Shown here: positions 1-7,864 of the stretch, one piece after another
Position numbering within the stretch: position 1 is the stretch's first letter
Layout of the letters: the number at the start of each line of letters is the position of its first letter
The notes under the pieces: generated by a model
The model's input: the letters and a program-made list of their open reading frames with translations, nothing else
The model's database searches: none
Told to the model about the DNA's origin: nothing
Assembly (NCBI RefSeq): GCF_902167635.1
Contig: NZ_CABHMS010000008.1
Coordinates: 124,001-188,000, forward strand
DNA length: 64,000 nucleotides
Direction of reading: 5' to 3'
Source of the DNA: Chitinophaga vietnamensis
GTDB lineage: Bacteria > Bacteroidota > Bacteroidia > Chitinophagales > Chitinophagaceae
Translations under genes and position numbers: made by a program

Positions 1-410
1 GCCGTATGCGTTACTTTAACGACCTTTACGGTACGTTCAATATAAGCGATAAATTCAGCTTCACTGCGGGTATGGATTATGGCATGCAACAAAAAGCGAA
101 AGGCGAAAGTGAATTATACAGTTGGTATAGTCCCGCTGTGGTAGCGCGTTACGCCTTCACCAGTAAATTTGCATTAACAGGAAGAGTGGAATATTATAAA
201 GACGAACATGGCGTGGTCATCTCCACCGGCGCCCCTGACGGATTCCAGACGATGGGCTACTCGCTCAACATGGACTTCACCCCGGTAGATCACGTGATGT
301 TCAGGATAGAAGGCAGGATGTTCGATGGTAAGGATAAAACATTTATCAAAGGAACCAGTATGAGCAATACGAATACGGCCGTCACGGCATCGTTGGCGGT
401 ATGGTTCTAA
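1..410 (+). CDS. Outer-membrane beta-barrel protein, 3' end only
   Basis: This is the C-terminal part of a gene that begins before the window; the frame is open to base 3. The visible ~135 residues alternate polar and hydrophobic positions as in transmembrane beta strands (for example MRYFNDLYGTFNISDKF and VMFRIEGRMFDG) and end in the aromatic pair WF, the usual last-strand signature of outer-membrane barrels. It lies 9 bp before a KdpD-type sensor gene. In Bacteroidota a porin-like barrel gene often sits between kdpABC and kdpD, so kdpABC probably lies just upstream of the window; that is inference. The protein is likely a porin-like barrel in the outer membrane. Its substrate cannot be read from this fragment. 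Confidence 0.75.
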   Translation, partial: RMRYFNDLYGTFNISDKFSFTAGMDYGMQQKAKGESELYSWYSPAVVARYAFTSKFALTGRVEYYKDEHGVVISTGAPDGFQTMGYSLNMDFTPVDHVMFRIEGRMFDGKDKTFIKGTSMSNTNTAVTASLAVWF

Positions 411-419
411 GTATATACC

Positions 420-1550
420 ATGACTGAAAAAGAAAAAGAACAATCTGTGGAGCATTTCCTCCAGATGGCCAACCGCGCAGGCAGAGGGATGTTTAAAGTG
501 TACATCGGCATGAGCGCCGGTGTGGGCAAAACTTACCGCATGCTGCAAGAGGCGCATGCCATGCTGAGGAATGGCGTTAACATCCAGATAGGTTATATCG
601 AAACGCATGATCGTGCGGAAACGCATGCCCTGCTGGAAGGCCTGCCCACCATACCAAGAAAACAGGTTTTTTATAAAGGCAAGATGTTGGAAGAGATGGA
701 TCTCTCCGCCATCTTGCTTTTGTCGCCTGACTGGGTGATCATTGATGAACTGGCGCATACCAATATCCCCGGCTCCAAAAATGAAAAACGCTGGCAGGAT
801 GTAGTAGACATTCTCAACGCAGGCATCAACGTGATCTCTGCCGTGAATATCCAGCACATCGAGAGCATTAACCAGGAGGTGAAATCTATCACCGGCGTGG
901 AAGTGCAGGAACGTATCCCCGACCTCATCCTGCAAATGGCCAATGAGGTAGTGAACATCGACCTCACGGCTGATGAGCTTATCACCAGGCTCAAAGAAGG
1001 CAAGATTTATGATAAATCAAAAGTAGAGACGGCCCTCCGCAATTTCTTTCAGGCCGAAAAAATATTGCAGCTGCGCGAGCTTGCCCTCAAAGAGGTTACC
1101 ACGCAGGTGGAAAGAAAAGTGGAAACAGAGATTCCGCGCAGCCAGCAAATGCGCCACGAGACGTTCCTGGCCTGCATTTCCACGAATGATGAAGTAGCCC
1201 GCAAGGTGATCCGCAAAACCGCCCGGCTGGCTGCTTACTATCATGCGGACTGGTATGTGCTATATGTACAAACACCCCGCGAAAGCGTGGACAAAATAGC
1301 ACTGGCCGCGCAACGGCATCTCATCAATAACCTGAAACTGGCCACAGAACTGGGCGCGGAAGTCATCCAGGAACATGAGGCCAATATATCAGCAGCTATC
1401 ATTAAACTTGCATTGGAAAAACATGTTACTACCGTATGTATCGGAAAGCCGCACATCAGCCTCTTCAGGATCATACTCCGTACTAACCTGTTTAACCAGT
1501 TGCTGAAAACGCTTTCTTCCAACGACATAGACCTCATCATATTATCATGA
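420..1550 (+). CDS. kdpD: KdpD N-terminal sensor protein (split KdpD)
   Basis: 376 residues. A KdpD N-terminal domain carries a Walker A-like loop GMSAGVGKT (residues 30-38) and a Walker B-like stretch WVIIDELAHTN near residue 110. The C-terminal half (about 240-376) is a universal-stress-protein-like fold. E. coli KdpD joins this module to transmembrane helices and a kinase in one chain; here it stops after the Usp domain, and the kinase is a separate gene that overlaps by 4 bp (ATGA), so the two are translationally coupled. The family senses K+ limitation and turgor and controls the KdpFABC ATPase. No KdpE response regulator is visible in the window. The ATG start follows the barrel gene by 9 bp, so the genes are probably co-transcribed. 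Confidence 0.9.
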   Translation: MTEKEKEQSVEHFLQMANRAGRGMFKVYIGMSAGVGKTYRMLQEAHAMLRNGVNIQIGYIETHDRAETHALLEGLPTIPRKQVFYKGKMLEEMDLSAILLLSPDWVIIDELAHTNIPGSKNEKRWQDVVDILNAGINVISAVNIQHIESINQEVKSITGVEVQERIPDLILQMANEVVNIDLTADELITRLKEGKIYDKSKVETALRNFFQAEKILQLRELALKEVTTQVERKVETEIPRSQQMRHETFLACISTNDEVARKVIRKTARLAAYYHADWYVLYVQTPRESVDKIALAAQRHLINNLKLATELGAEVIQEHEANISAAIIKLALEKHVTTVCIGKPHISLFRIILRTNLFNQLLKTLSSNDIDLIILS

Positions 1551-3274
1551 GTAAATTCAGGCTTAAAACGAAGATCACGCTCGGGGTGCTTTTCCTCTAC
1601 ATCATGCTGCTGATCGTAAGCGTGCTGGGATATTATTATCTCAACCGGCTCAATGAAAAAGCCAAGATCATACTCAAAGACAACTACGAATCGATCGAGT
1701 ACTCCAAAAACATGCTGGTGGCCCTGGAAGACCTGTCTGCCAATCGTGCCGCCGCGTTGAAATCTTTTGAAGAGAACCTGAAAAAACAGGAAGCCAATGT
1801 AACCGAACGTGGCGAAATGACCGCCACCACGCAGGTCCGGAATATCTTCGATCATCTCCGTACCGACTCTTTAACTTCTCCCGGCGATATCGCCTCCATC
1901 AAACGCAGCATCTACGTGATCATGGACCTCAACATGAATGCGATCGTTGGAAAGAATGAACTGGTGAAGAAAACCGCCGATAACGCGCTCCTTTATATCG
2001 CTATCATCAGCGGCGTATGTTTCCTGCTGGGCTTCACATTCGTTTATAATTTTCCCGGCTATATTGCTAATCCCATTCATGCGCTCACAGAGGCGATCAA
2101 AGGCATCGCCGACAAAGAATATAACAAGCGCCTGTACTTCCGGACCGGCGATGAATTTGGGGAGCTGGCCGCCGCCTTCAATACCATGGCCCAGCGACTG
2201 GACGACTATGAGCACAGCAACCTTGCACGCATCATGTTCGAAAAGCAACGCGCCGAAGCCGTGATCAGCAGCCTGAAAGACGCCACCATCGGGTTCGATA
2301 GCAACAACACTATTCTGTTTGCCAACACGCAGGCTTTGCAGTTGCTCAATGTACAGGAGAAAGACCTCGTAGGCCGTCCCGCCACAGAAGCCGCCAAACA
2401 GAACGACCTGCTTAAATACCTCATCAACCCCAAAGAAAATGCGCCGCTCAAAATTGTAGTGGACGGCAAAGAAAGTTTCTTTACACAGGAAACCGCCGAT
2501 ATCCAGCACGAAGGAAAACGTATAGGCCATGTCGTTATATTGAAAAACGTCACCTCTTTCAAAGAGCAGGATATTGCCAAAACACATTTCATCGCCACCA
2601 TCTCGCATGAGCTGAAAACGCCGCTGGCCTCGTCCGACTTCAGTTTGAAGCTGCTGGAAGATGAGCGCGTAGGGCAGTTATCCGGAGAACAAAAGGAGCT
2701 GCTGGAAAGCCTCAAGCAAGACAATCGCCGGATGATCAAGATCGTGAGCGAGCTGCTGGACCTCTCGCAGGTGGAAAGCGGCAACATACAATTACAGCCG
2801 CAATCCGTGAAACCTGCCAGCATCGTGCAATACGCCCTGGACACCGTACAAAGGCAGGCCGCACAGCACGAAGTGACCATCAAAACAGCTATCCCTGATA
2901 CTACCCCCGATGTTGTGGCCGACGTAGAAAAAACGGCCTGGGTGCTGGTGAACCTGCTCACCAACGCCATACGTTATTCCAGCAAAGGCGCTGCCATCGA
3001 GCTTTCCGTGACGCCCACCGAAGATCAGCAACTGGTTTTTGCCGTACGCGATTTCGGCAAGGGCATTCCGGCGGCCTTCCAACAAAAGATCTTCGACCGT
3101 TTCTTCCAGGTGCCGGGCGGCAAGGGCCATTCCGGCAGCGGCCTTGGTCTGGCTATCTCCAAAGAATTTATTGAAGCGCAAAGCGGTTCCATTGGCGTGC
3201 ACAGCACGGAAGGCAAAGGCAGCGAGTTCTATTTCAAACTACCGGTGAGTTTCACGCAGAGCAGCGCAGAATAA
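1547..3274 (+). CDS. Sensor histidine kinase paired with KdpD N-domain
   Basis: 575 residues in the inner membrane. Transmembrane helix 1 is at about 11-30, followed by a ~115-residue extracytoplasmic helical region, transmembrane helix 2 at about 147-170, a HAMP linker (about 170-225), a PAS domain (about 235-335) and HisKA with phospho-acceptor His354 in FIATISHELKTPLA. The HATPase has an N-box (NLLTNAIRYSS) and a G-box (GSGLGLAISKEF). The 4-bp overlap with the KdpD sensor gene suggests the two proteins act as one split kinase. The periplasmic region and PAS domain could sense an extra input that E. coli KdpD lacks. It could instead serve another regulon, but the coupling makes kdp control the simplest reading. 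It ends 15 bp before the stop of the convergent hybrid kinase. Confidence 0.88.
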   Translation: MSKFRLKTKITLGVLFLYIMLLIVSVLGYYYLNRLNEKAKIILKDNYESIEYSKNMLVALEDLSANRAAALKSFEENLKKQEANVTERGEMTATTQVRNIFDHLRTDSLTSPGDIASIKRSIYVIMDLNMNAIVGKNELVKKTADNALLYIAIISGVCFLLGFTFVYNFPGYIANPIHALTEAIKGIADKEYNKRLYFRTGDEFGELAAAFNTMAQRLDDYEHSNLARIMFEKQRAEAVISSLKDATIGFDSNNTILFANTQALQLLNVQEKDLVGRPATEAAKQNDLLKYLINPKENAPLKIVVDGKESFFTQETADIQHEGKRIGHVVILKNVTSFKEQDIAKTHFIATISHELKTPLASSDFSLKLLEDERVGQLSGEQKELLESLKQDNRRMIKIVSELLDLSQVESGNIQLQPQSVKPASIVQYALDTVQRQAAQHEVTIKTAIPDTTPDVVADVEKTAWVLVNLLTNAIRYSSKGAAIELSVTPTEDQQLVFAVRDFGKGIPAAFQQKIFDRFFQVPGGKGHSGSGLGLAISKEFIEAQSGSIGVHSTEGKGSEFYFKLPVSFTQSSAE

Positions 3275-3289
3275 CAACGGCCCGCGTCG

Positions 3290-5896
3290 CTATTTTATTT
3301 GCTTGGCGAGCAGCACTGCATCTTCTATCTCGGGAAGGTATTCGTTGTACACGGATATCAGTTCGTGTATGCGTTGGGGTATGGCGCCAAGATGCTGTAC
3401 CAGCCTTGCATCGCGCTCTATGGTGGCTGCGATATCCACTGCCTCCCGCAGCCGGATGATATTGAGGTTGGATTTGATCTGGTGTGCCAGCACGAAGAGG
3501 TCTTCCCAACGCTGCTCCTGCACAGCTTCCTGCATTTCGCGGAATTTTTCCGGCAATATTTCCATGAGGTCTGTCAGCAGGGTACGTACACTTTCTTCGT
3601 TGTTATCCATCAGCCGGTAGGCGTTCTGAATATCTATATCGGCTGTTTTCCTTACTGGTGGAGGTGTTACAGGTATGAAGACGGGCACTTCGCAGCCGGT
3701 GCAGGACAGTATTTTTTCGTAGAGTATGGCTGGTTCAAATGGTTTGGAGATGTAATCGTTCATGCCGGCTTGCAGGCATCGTTCCCGTTCGCCTTTGATG
3801 GCGGATGCCGTCATGGCGATGATGCAGGTGTCTACGCCATTGGCGCGGATCTGCCGGGTGGCCTGGTATCCGTCCATGTTGGGCATCTGTATGTCCATGA
3901 TGATGCAGTCGTAAGTCTGGAAATGCAGCAGCTCCACTGCGATGCTGCCGTCGGTGACGGCGGCGGTACGTGCGCCGGCATTGTTGAGCGCATGGAGGGC
4001 CACCTGCCGGTTGATCTCATTGTCTTCCACTACCAGGATATGCTTTCCCAGCAAGGGTTTTTCGCTGATGTGATGATGCGGCTGTTTCTTTGGCGCCGGC
4101 GGAAAATGGCATACGATGAAAGGCAGTTCCACATGAAAGCAGGCGCCTTTGCCGGGATCGCTGATCACAGAGATGCTGCCTTGCTGAATGTCTATCAGCT
4201 CTTTGCTGATGGTTAATCCGAGGCCGGTGCCACCGTATTTGCGGTTGTTATCGCTGTGCGTTTGTGTGAAGCTCTTGAAGATATGTTCCTGCATTTCCGG
4301 CGCTATGCCAATGCCGGTGTCACTAACGTCGAAGGCAATACGAAGATGGTCTTCATTTTTACCGAGCAGGGTCAATTGCAGGCTCACATGGCCTTTGTCG
4401 GTGAATTTAATGGCATTTTCCACGAGGTTGCCCAGTATCTGGTTGAGCCGCACGGGATCGCCGATCACATATTGCGGAATGCGTTCATCCACTTCTGTGA
4501 AGAAGGACAATTGTTTTTCCTGTGCTTGCAGTTTAAGGGAGAAGAGGCGATCGTTGATCTCGTCGCGGATATTGAAAGGCGCATGTTCGATATCAAGTTT
4601 GCCAGCTTTTATTTTTGAGAAATCGAGTATTTCATTGATGATGACGAGGAGATGTGAGGCGGATTTTTTGATAGATTGAAGAAAGTCGTCCTGGTCGCGG
4701 GTGAGCGGCGTTTGCAGCAGCATGTTGGTGAGGCCGAGGATACCGTTCATGGGGGTACGTATTTCGTGGCTCACGTTGGCGAGGAAGGTTTCCTGCGCTT
4801 TCATGGCTTCTTCAGCGGCTTTGCGGGCAATGATTTGTTCGCGGGTATAGTTGTTTTTTTCGGTGAAGTCCTGCCCGATGCCGCAGATGCCAATCAACTC
4901 ATCGCGGCTGTTGCGGAGCGGAAATTTGGTGATGAGGAAGTGAAAGGTTTGTCCGTTTACGGTGATGGGGTCGTCCATGCTGGCGGAGCTACCGGTTTGG
5001 CGTACCTGTTGGTCGAGGCCGGCATAGCGCGATACCCAGTGGTAATGCGCCAGCTCTGCGGAAGTTTTACCGATCACTTCATATTTCTTTACCTGGAAGA
5101 TCTCTGCGAAGCGGTTATTGACCAGCAGGTACCGGTCGTTCATATCGGTGATGAACATCATCGAGGGGGTGAAGTCGATCACGGCTTCCAGCCGCTCCCG
5201 CAGGTGGTCGAGGTAATGGTCGTCTGGTTTGGTAATATCACGAACGATGCAATGAAAGCCGCGTGCTTTGCCATCATCCTGCCGGATGATAGAAGCAAGT
5301 TGTTCTACCGTTCTCCTTTCGCCTGACCTGGTAATGATCTCGAAGCGTTGTGAGGAGTAGTCCTGATGGCTCTTCATCTGATGTACATAAAATTCCTGCA
5401 AACGTGCGAAGGTGGCCTCATCCAGCAGGAAGGAGTAATGTTTGCCCACGAGTTCTCCGGTGGTATAGCCGGTGATTTCTTCGGCACGTCCGCTGATGTA
5501 GGTGAAGTAGCCTTCGGGTGTGGCGGTATAGAAAATAGGTTCCGCTTCTTCTGCCAGTCTCCGGAAGGACTGCTCACTTTTTTGCAGTTGGTTGACCCTT
5601 TGTTTTATTTTTTTAAAGAGATAAAAAATATAGCGGGATTCACCGGCGAGCAGGATGAGGATGAAGCAGCTGGTCATCAGGGTTACCCAGAAGGAATAAC
5701 GGGTGTATTGGATATCCTTGTCCAGCTGGGCTTTCAGGGCATTGCGGCTGGTATCGTCGGAAAGAGTGCTGTGATGGATCAGGGCGGCAGCGTCGCGGGT
5801 TCTTTTCTGTACCATCCAGGCATAGTACACGAATGCGCCGAGGAACATTACCACGGCCAGTATCAGGCAGATAACGGTATTTACAATTTTTCTCAT
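3290..5896 (-). CDS. Hybrid sensor kinase: 2x PAS, HisKA-HATPase, REC, Hpt
   Basis: 868 residues. Two N-terminal transmembrane helices (about 7-27 and 69-92) flank a short periplasmic loop. Then come PAS 1 (about 110-222), PAS 2 (about 235-345), HisKA with His377 in FLANVSHEIRTPMNG, a HATPase with GGTGLGLTISKEL, a receiver domain with Asp668 in IIMDIQMPNMDG, and a C-terminal Hpt domain with His805 in LAHQIKSN. This is a complete His-Asp-His phosphorelay (ArcB/BarA-like layout) that would pass phosphate to an unlinked response regulator. The periplasmic loop is only ~40 residues, so the signal is more likely intracellular through the PAS domains. It is transcribed alone and converges with the kdp kinase gene. 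The cognate regulator is not in the window. Confidence 0.9.
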   Translation of the reverse strand: MRKIVNTVICLILAVVMFLGAFVYYAWMVQKRTRDAAALIHHSTLSDDTSRNALKAQLDKDIQYTRYSFWVTLMTSCFILILLAGESRYIFYLFKKIKQRVNQLQKSEQSFRRLAEEAEPIFYTATPEGYFTYISGRAEEITGYTTGELVGKHYSFLLDEATFARLQEFYVHQMKSHQDYSSQRFEIITRSGERRTVEQLASIIRQDDGKARGFHCIVRDITKPDDHYLDHLRERLEAVIDFTPSMMFITDMNDRYLLVNNRFAEIFQVKKYEVIGKTSAELAHYHWVSRYAGLDQQVRQTGSSASMDDPITVNGQTFHFLITKFPLRNSRDELIGICGIGQDFTEKNNYTREQIIARKAAEEAMKAQETFLANVSHEIRTPMNGILGLTNMLLQTPLTRDQDDFLQSIKKSASHLLVIINEILDFSKIKAGKLDIEHAPFNIRDEINDRLFSLKLQAQEKQLSFFTEVDERIPQYVIGDPVRLNQILGNLVENAIKFTDKGHVSLQLTLLGKNEDHLRIAFDVSDTGIGIAPEMQEHIFKSFTQTHSDNNRKYGGTGLGLTISKELIDIQQGSISVISDPGKGACFHVELPFIVCHFPPAPKKQPHHHISEKPLLGKHILVVEDNEINRQVALHALNNAGARTAAVTDGSIAVELLHFQTYDCIIMDIQMPNMDGYQATRQIRANGVDTCIIAMTASAIKGERERCLQAGMNDYISKPFEPAILYEKILSCTGCEVPVFIPVTPPPVRKTADIDIQNAYRLMDNNEESVRTLLTDLMEILPEKFREMQEAVQEQRWEDLFVLAHQIKSNLNIIRLREAVDIAATIERDARLVQHLGAIPQRIHELISVYNEYLPEIEDAVLLAKQIK

Positions 5897-6139
5897 AGAT
5901 CAGCGGTTTCACAACACCGAAAAAATTGCAGGTCATCAAAATATCGTCGTTGGCAGTGGTTACAGCCCTTTTGAAGGATTTCTCATCAAATTAAAGATAA
6001 TTTATTCCATTCTTGCTGTTCATTCTGTTCAGTATAAACGGGGTGTCAGGAAAAGAATATGATTGTCAATATTACTTTTTATGTAACTTCCGCCGCGGAA
6101 AATGGTCAACGGAGCCTGTTTTTGCAATATTTTAACAGA

Positions 6140-6168
6140 TTTGTTTTGCGATCATTCCATTAAATTTG
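6140..6168 (+). promoter_or_regulatory. Bacteroidota-type promoter of the barrel gene
   Basis: TTTG at 6140-6143 and a perfect TAnnTTTG box (TAAATTTG, 6161-6168) are 17 bp apart, within the known Bacteroidota range. The box ends 33 bp before the ATG at 6202. The rest of the 305-bp divergent interval 5897-6201 shows no ORF or clear structure. Confidence 0.6.
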
Positions 6169-6201
6169 CCTAATATTCTTTTTCTTAAGTATTAAGATTT
6201 T

Positions 6202-6903
6202 ATGAAGAAAATAATTTTTACGCTTGGTCTGATAGCGGTTTCCATAGGCGTATTTGCCCAGGATGGCGGCTCTCCGATGAATAAGGCGGTGAATGCAGCT
6301 ACCCATTCCAAGGACTTTTTGATGATCCAGTTATCATACGATGGCTGGGCCGGTAGTCCTGATAGTGTGAAGACGGGCTTCAACAGGGGCTTTAACGTCG
6401 CCTTCATGTATGATATGCCATTCAAGAAATCCAAGATGAGCCTTGCGGCCGGTTTGGGTATCAGCACCAGCGGTATAAGTTTAAAAGACCACGCGATGGA
6501 TGTTACAGGCGCCAGCAACAGCAAGAGTGTGAGCTTCCCTGCAACTACCAACGTGAAGAGATATAAAGTGGCTACCACTTACATCGAGATCCCGGTGGAG
6601 TTAAGGTACCGCAGTGTTCCCGACAATGCCAACAAAGGCTTCAAAGCTGCTATCGGCTTGAAAGTGGGCGCATTGGTGGATGCACATACCAAAGCCAGGG
6701 TAACAGGTGCTAACGGCGCCAAGACCACGGAGAAAGAGAAGAACCGCGAGTTCTTCAACCCCTGGCGCTTTGCAGCCACTGCCCGTGTGGGTTATGGCAA
6801 CTTTGCGCTGTTTGGTTCCTACTCTATCAATCCTTTGCTGAAAGACAATTCTGTTTACGACATCAGGCCTTACCAGATCGGTATTGCGCTGAGCGGCCTG
6901 TAG
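6202..6903 (+). CDS. Outer-membrane beta-barrel protein (PorT-like family)
   Basis: 233 residues. A typical signal peptide (first ~19 residues, ending VFAQ) precedes a beta-rich chain with the features of the small OMP_b-brl families common in Bacteroidota: FMYDMPF, AGLGISTSGISL, IEIPVELRYRS and RVGYGNFALFGSYSINPL. These resemble strands of an 8- to 10-stranded barrel, with a charged insertion (about 170-185, rich in K, E and T). The length is normal for this family. It is monocistronic, with its own TAnnTTTG promoter and a strong terminator. The family is known for outer-membrane proteins of unknown or transport-related role; I infer no substrate. Confidence 0.8.
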   Translation: MKKIIFTLGLIAVSIGVFAQDGGSPMNKAVNAATHSKDFLMIQLSYDGWAGSPDSVKTGFNRGFNVAFMYDMPFKKSKMSLAAGLGISTSGISLKDHAMDVTGASNSKSVSFPATTNVKRYKVATTYIEIPVELRYRSVPDNANKGFKAAIGLKVGALVDAHTKARVTGANGAKTTEKEKNREFFNPWRFAATARVGYGNFALFGSYSINPLLKDNSVYDIRPYQIGIALSGL

Positions 6904-6924
6904 GCGGAATGTTCAGGATATTGG

Positions 6925-6958
6925 GCGCGCCCCCGCATTGCGGGGGCGCGCTTTTTTT
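6925..6958 (+). terminator. Rho-independent terminator
   Basis: A perfect 12-bp GC stem (6925-6936 with 6940-6951) with loop ATT is followed by seven T. It lies 21 bp after the barrel gene stop and may also help stop the convergent enoyl-CoA hydratase transcript. Confidence 0.9.
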
Positions 6959-6962
6959 ATGG

Positions 6963-7739
6963 TCAGTGGCCGGTGAATACCGGTTTTCTTTTTTCGATGA
7001 AGGCTTGTACGCCTTCGGCGTAGTCGGCGGAATTACCGGCAATTTCCTGGCAATAGGCCTCGTATTCGAGGGTTTGGTCCAGGGTTTCTGTCAGGCCTTT
7101 GGTGAGCATCTTTTTCATGAGCGCGATAGCTTTCGTAGGGGCGTTAGCGTAGTATTCGGCTTCCGTTTGTACGGCGGCATCGAGCTCGTTGGCGGGCACC
7201 ACTTTGTTCACCAGCCCGAGCTGTAAAGCTTCTGTGGCGCTGATCTTCGACGCTTTGGTGGCCAGCTCGAAGGCGCGGTGATAGCCCACGGTGCGGGGCA
7301 GAAAATAAGAAGAGCCTGAATCCAGCACCAGCGCGATGTTAACGAAAATCTCTATCATCGTGGCGGCCTCGCTGGCGATGATCAGGTCGCAGGCCAGCGC
7401 CAGGGAGCATCCTGCGCCGGCGGCCACGCCATTGAGTTTGCAGATCACCGGTTTCGGCATGTTGCGGATGGCCCGGATAATGGGGTTGTAACGCATGTGC
7501 AGCGATTCGCTGAGACTGCGTTTGCCAGTGTCCAGGGTGGCTTTGAGGTCTTGCCCGCTGCTAAAGGCCTTTCCTGCGCCCGTGAGTATTACTACCCTGA
7601 CGTTGGGATCTTTTTCCGCCTGCTTTAAAGCGTCCTGCAGCTCGTAGCTGAGGGGATCATTGAAGGCATTGTACACATCCGGCCTGTTGAGGGTAATGGT
7701 GGCGATGCCACGCTGGATATCAATCAGTAGCGATGCCAT
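6963..7739 (-). CDS. Enoyl-CoA hydratase/isomerase, PaaG-like
   Basis: 258 residues, the usual length for the crotonase family. The first oxyanion-hole segment is AFSSGQDLKA (about 58-67) and the second is in KPVICKLNGVAAGAGCSLAL (about 94-113). In PaaG-type isomerases an Asp sits after helix H4, and LVLDSGSSYFLPRTVG is consistent with this (…D-S-G-S…). The reaction is isomerisation or hydration of an acyl-CoA double bond, possibly in phenylacetate or fatty-acid degradation. No other paa genes are nearby, so pathway assignment stays open. It acts in the cytoplasm. The ATG start at 7739 gives the standard N-terminus (LLIDIQRGIATITLNRP). Confidence 0.88.
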   Translation of the reverse strand: MASLLIDIQRGIATITLNRPDVYNAFNDPLSYELQDALKQAEKDPNVRVVILTGAGKAFSSGQDLKATLDTGKRSLSESLHMRYNPIIRAIRNMPKPVICKLNGVAAGAGCSLALACDLIIASEAATMIEIFVNIALVLDSGSSYFLPRTVGYHRAFELATKASKISATEALQLGLVNKVVPANELDAAVQTEAEYYANAPTKAIALMKKMLTKGLTETLDQTLEYEAYCQEIAGNSADYAEGVQAFIEKRKPVFTGH

Positions 7740-7786
7740 AAGGATTTAGTTATTTGGTTATTTTATTATTTGGATATTTGATTTAT

Positions 7787-7857
7787 GGATTTACGGATTT
7801 TTTGATTTTCGGATTTGGATTTCCAACAAATCAAAAAATCCGGAAATCCGTAAATCC
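7787..7857. repeat. Intergenic inverted repeat with TTACGGATT core
   Basis: The 14-bp arms GGATTTACGGATTT (7787-7800) and its complement (7844-7857) enclose more copies of GGATTT. The element lies between the S9 peptidase stop and the enoyl-CoA hydratase start. It resembles the element at 30711-30796. It could work as a terminator for the peptidase or be a dispersed small repeat. Confidence 0.6.
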
Positions 7858-7864
7858 CCAAATT

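Noticed and set aside
3299-4216. 305-codon plus-strand frame
   Set aside because: It is antisense to the hybrid kinase; the minus frame has every kinase, receiver and Hpt motif.
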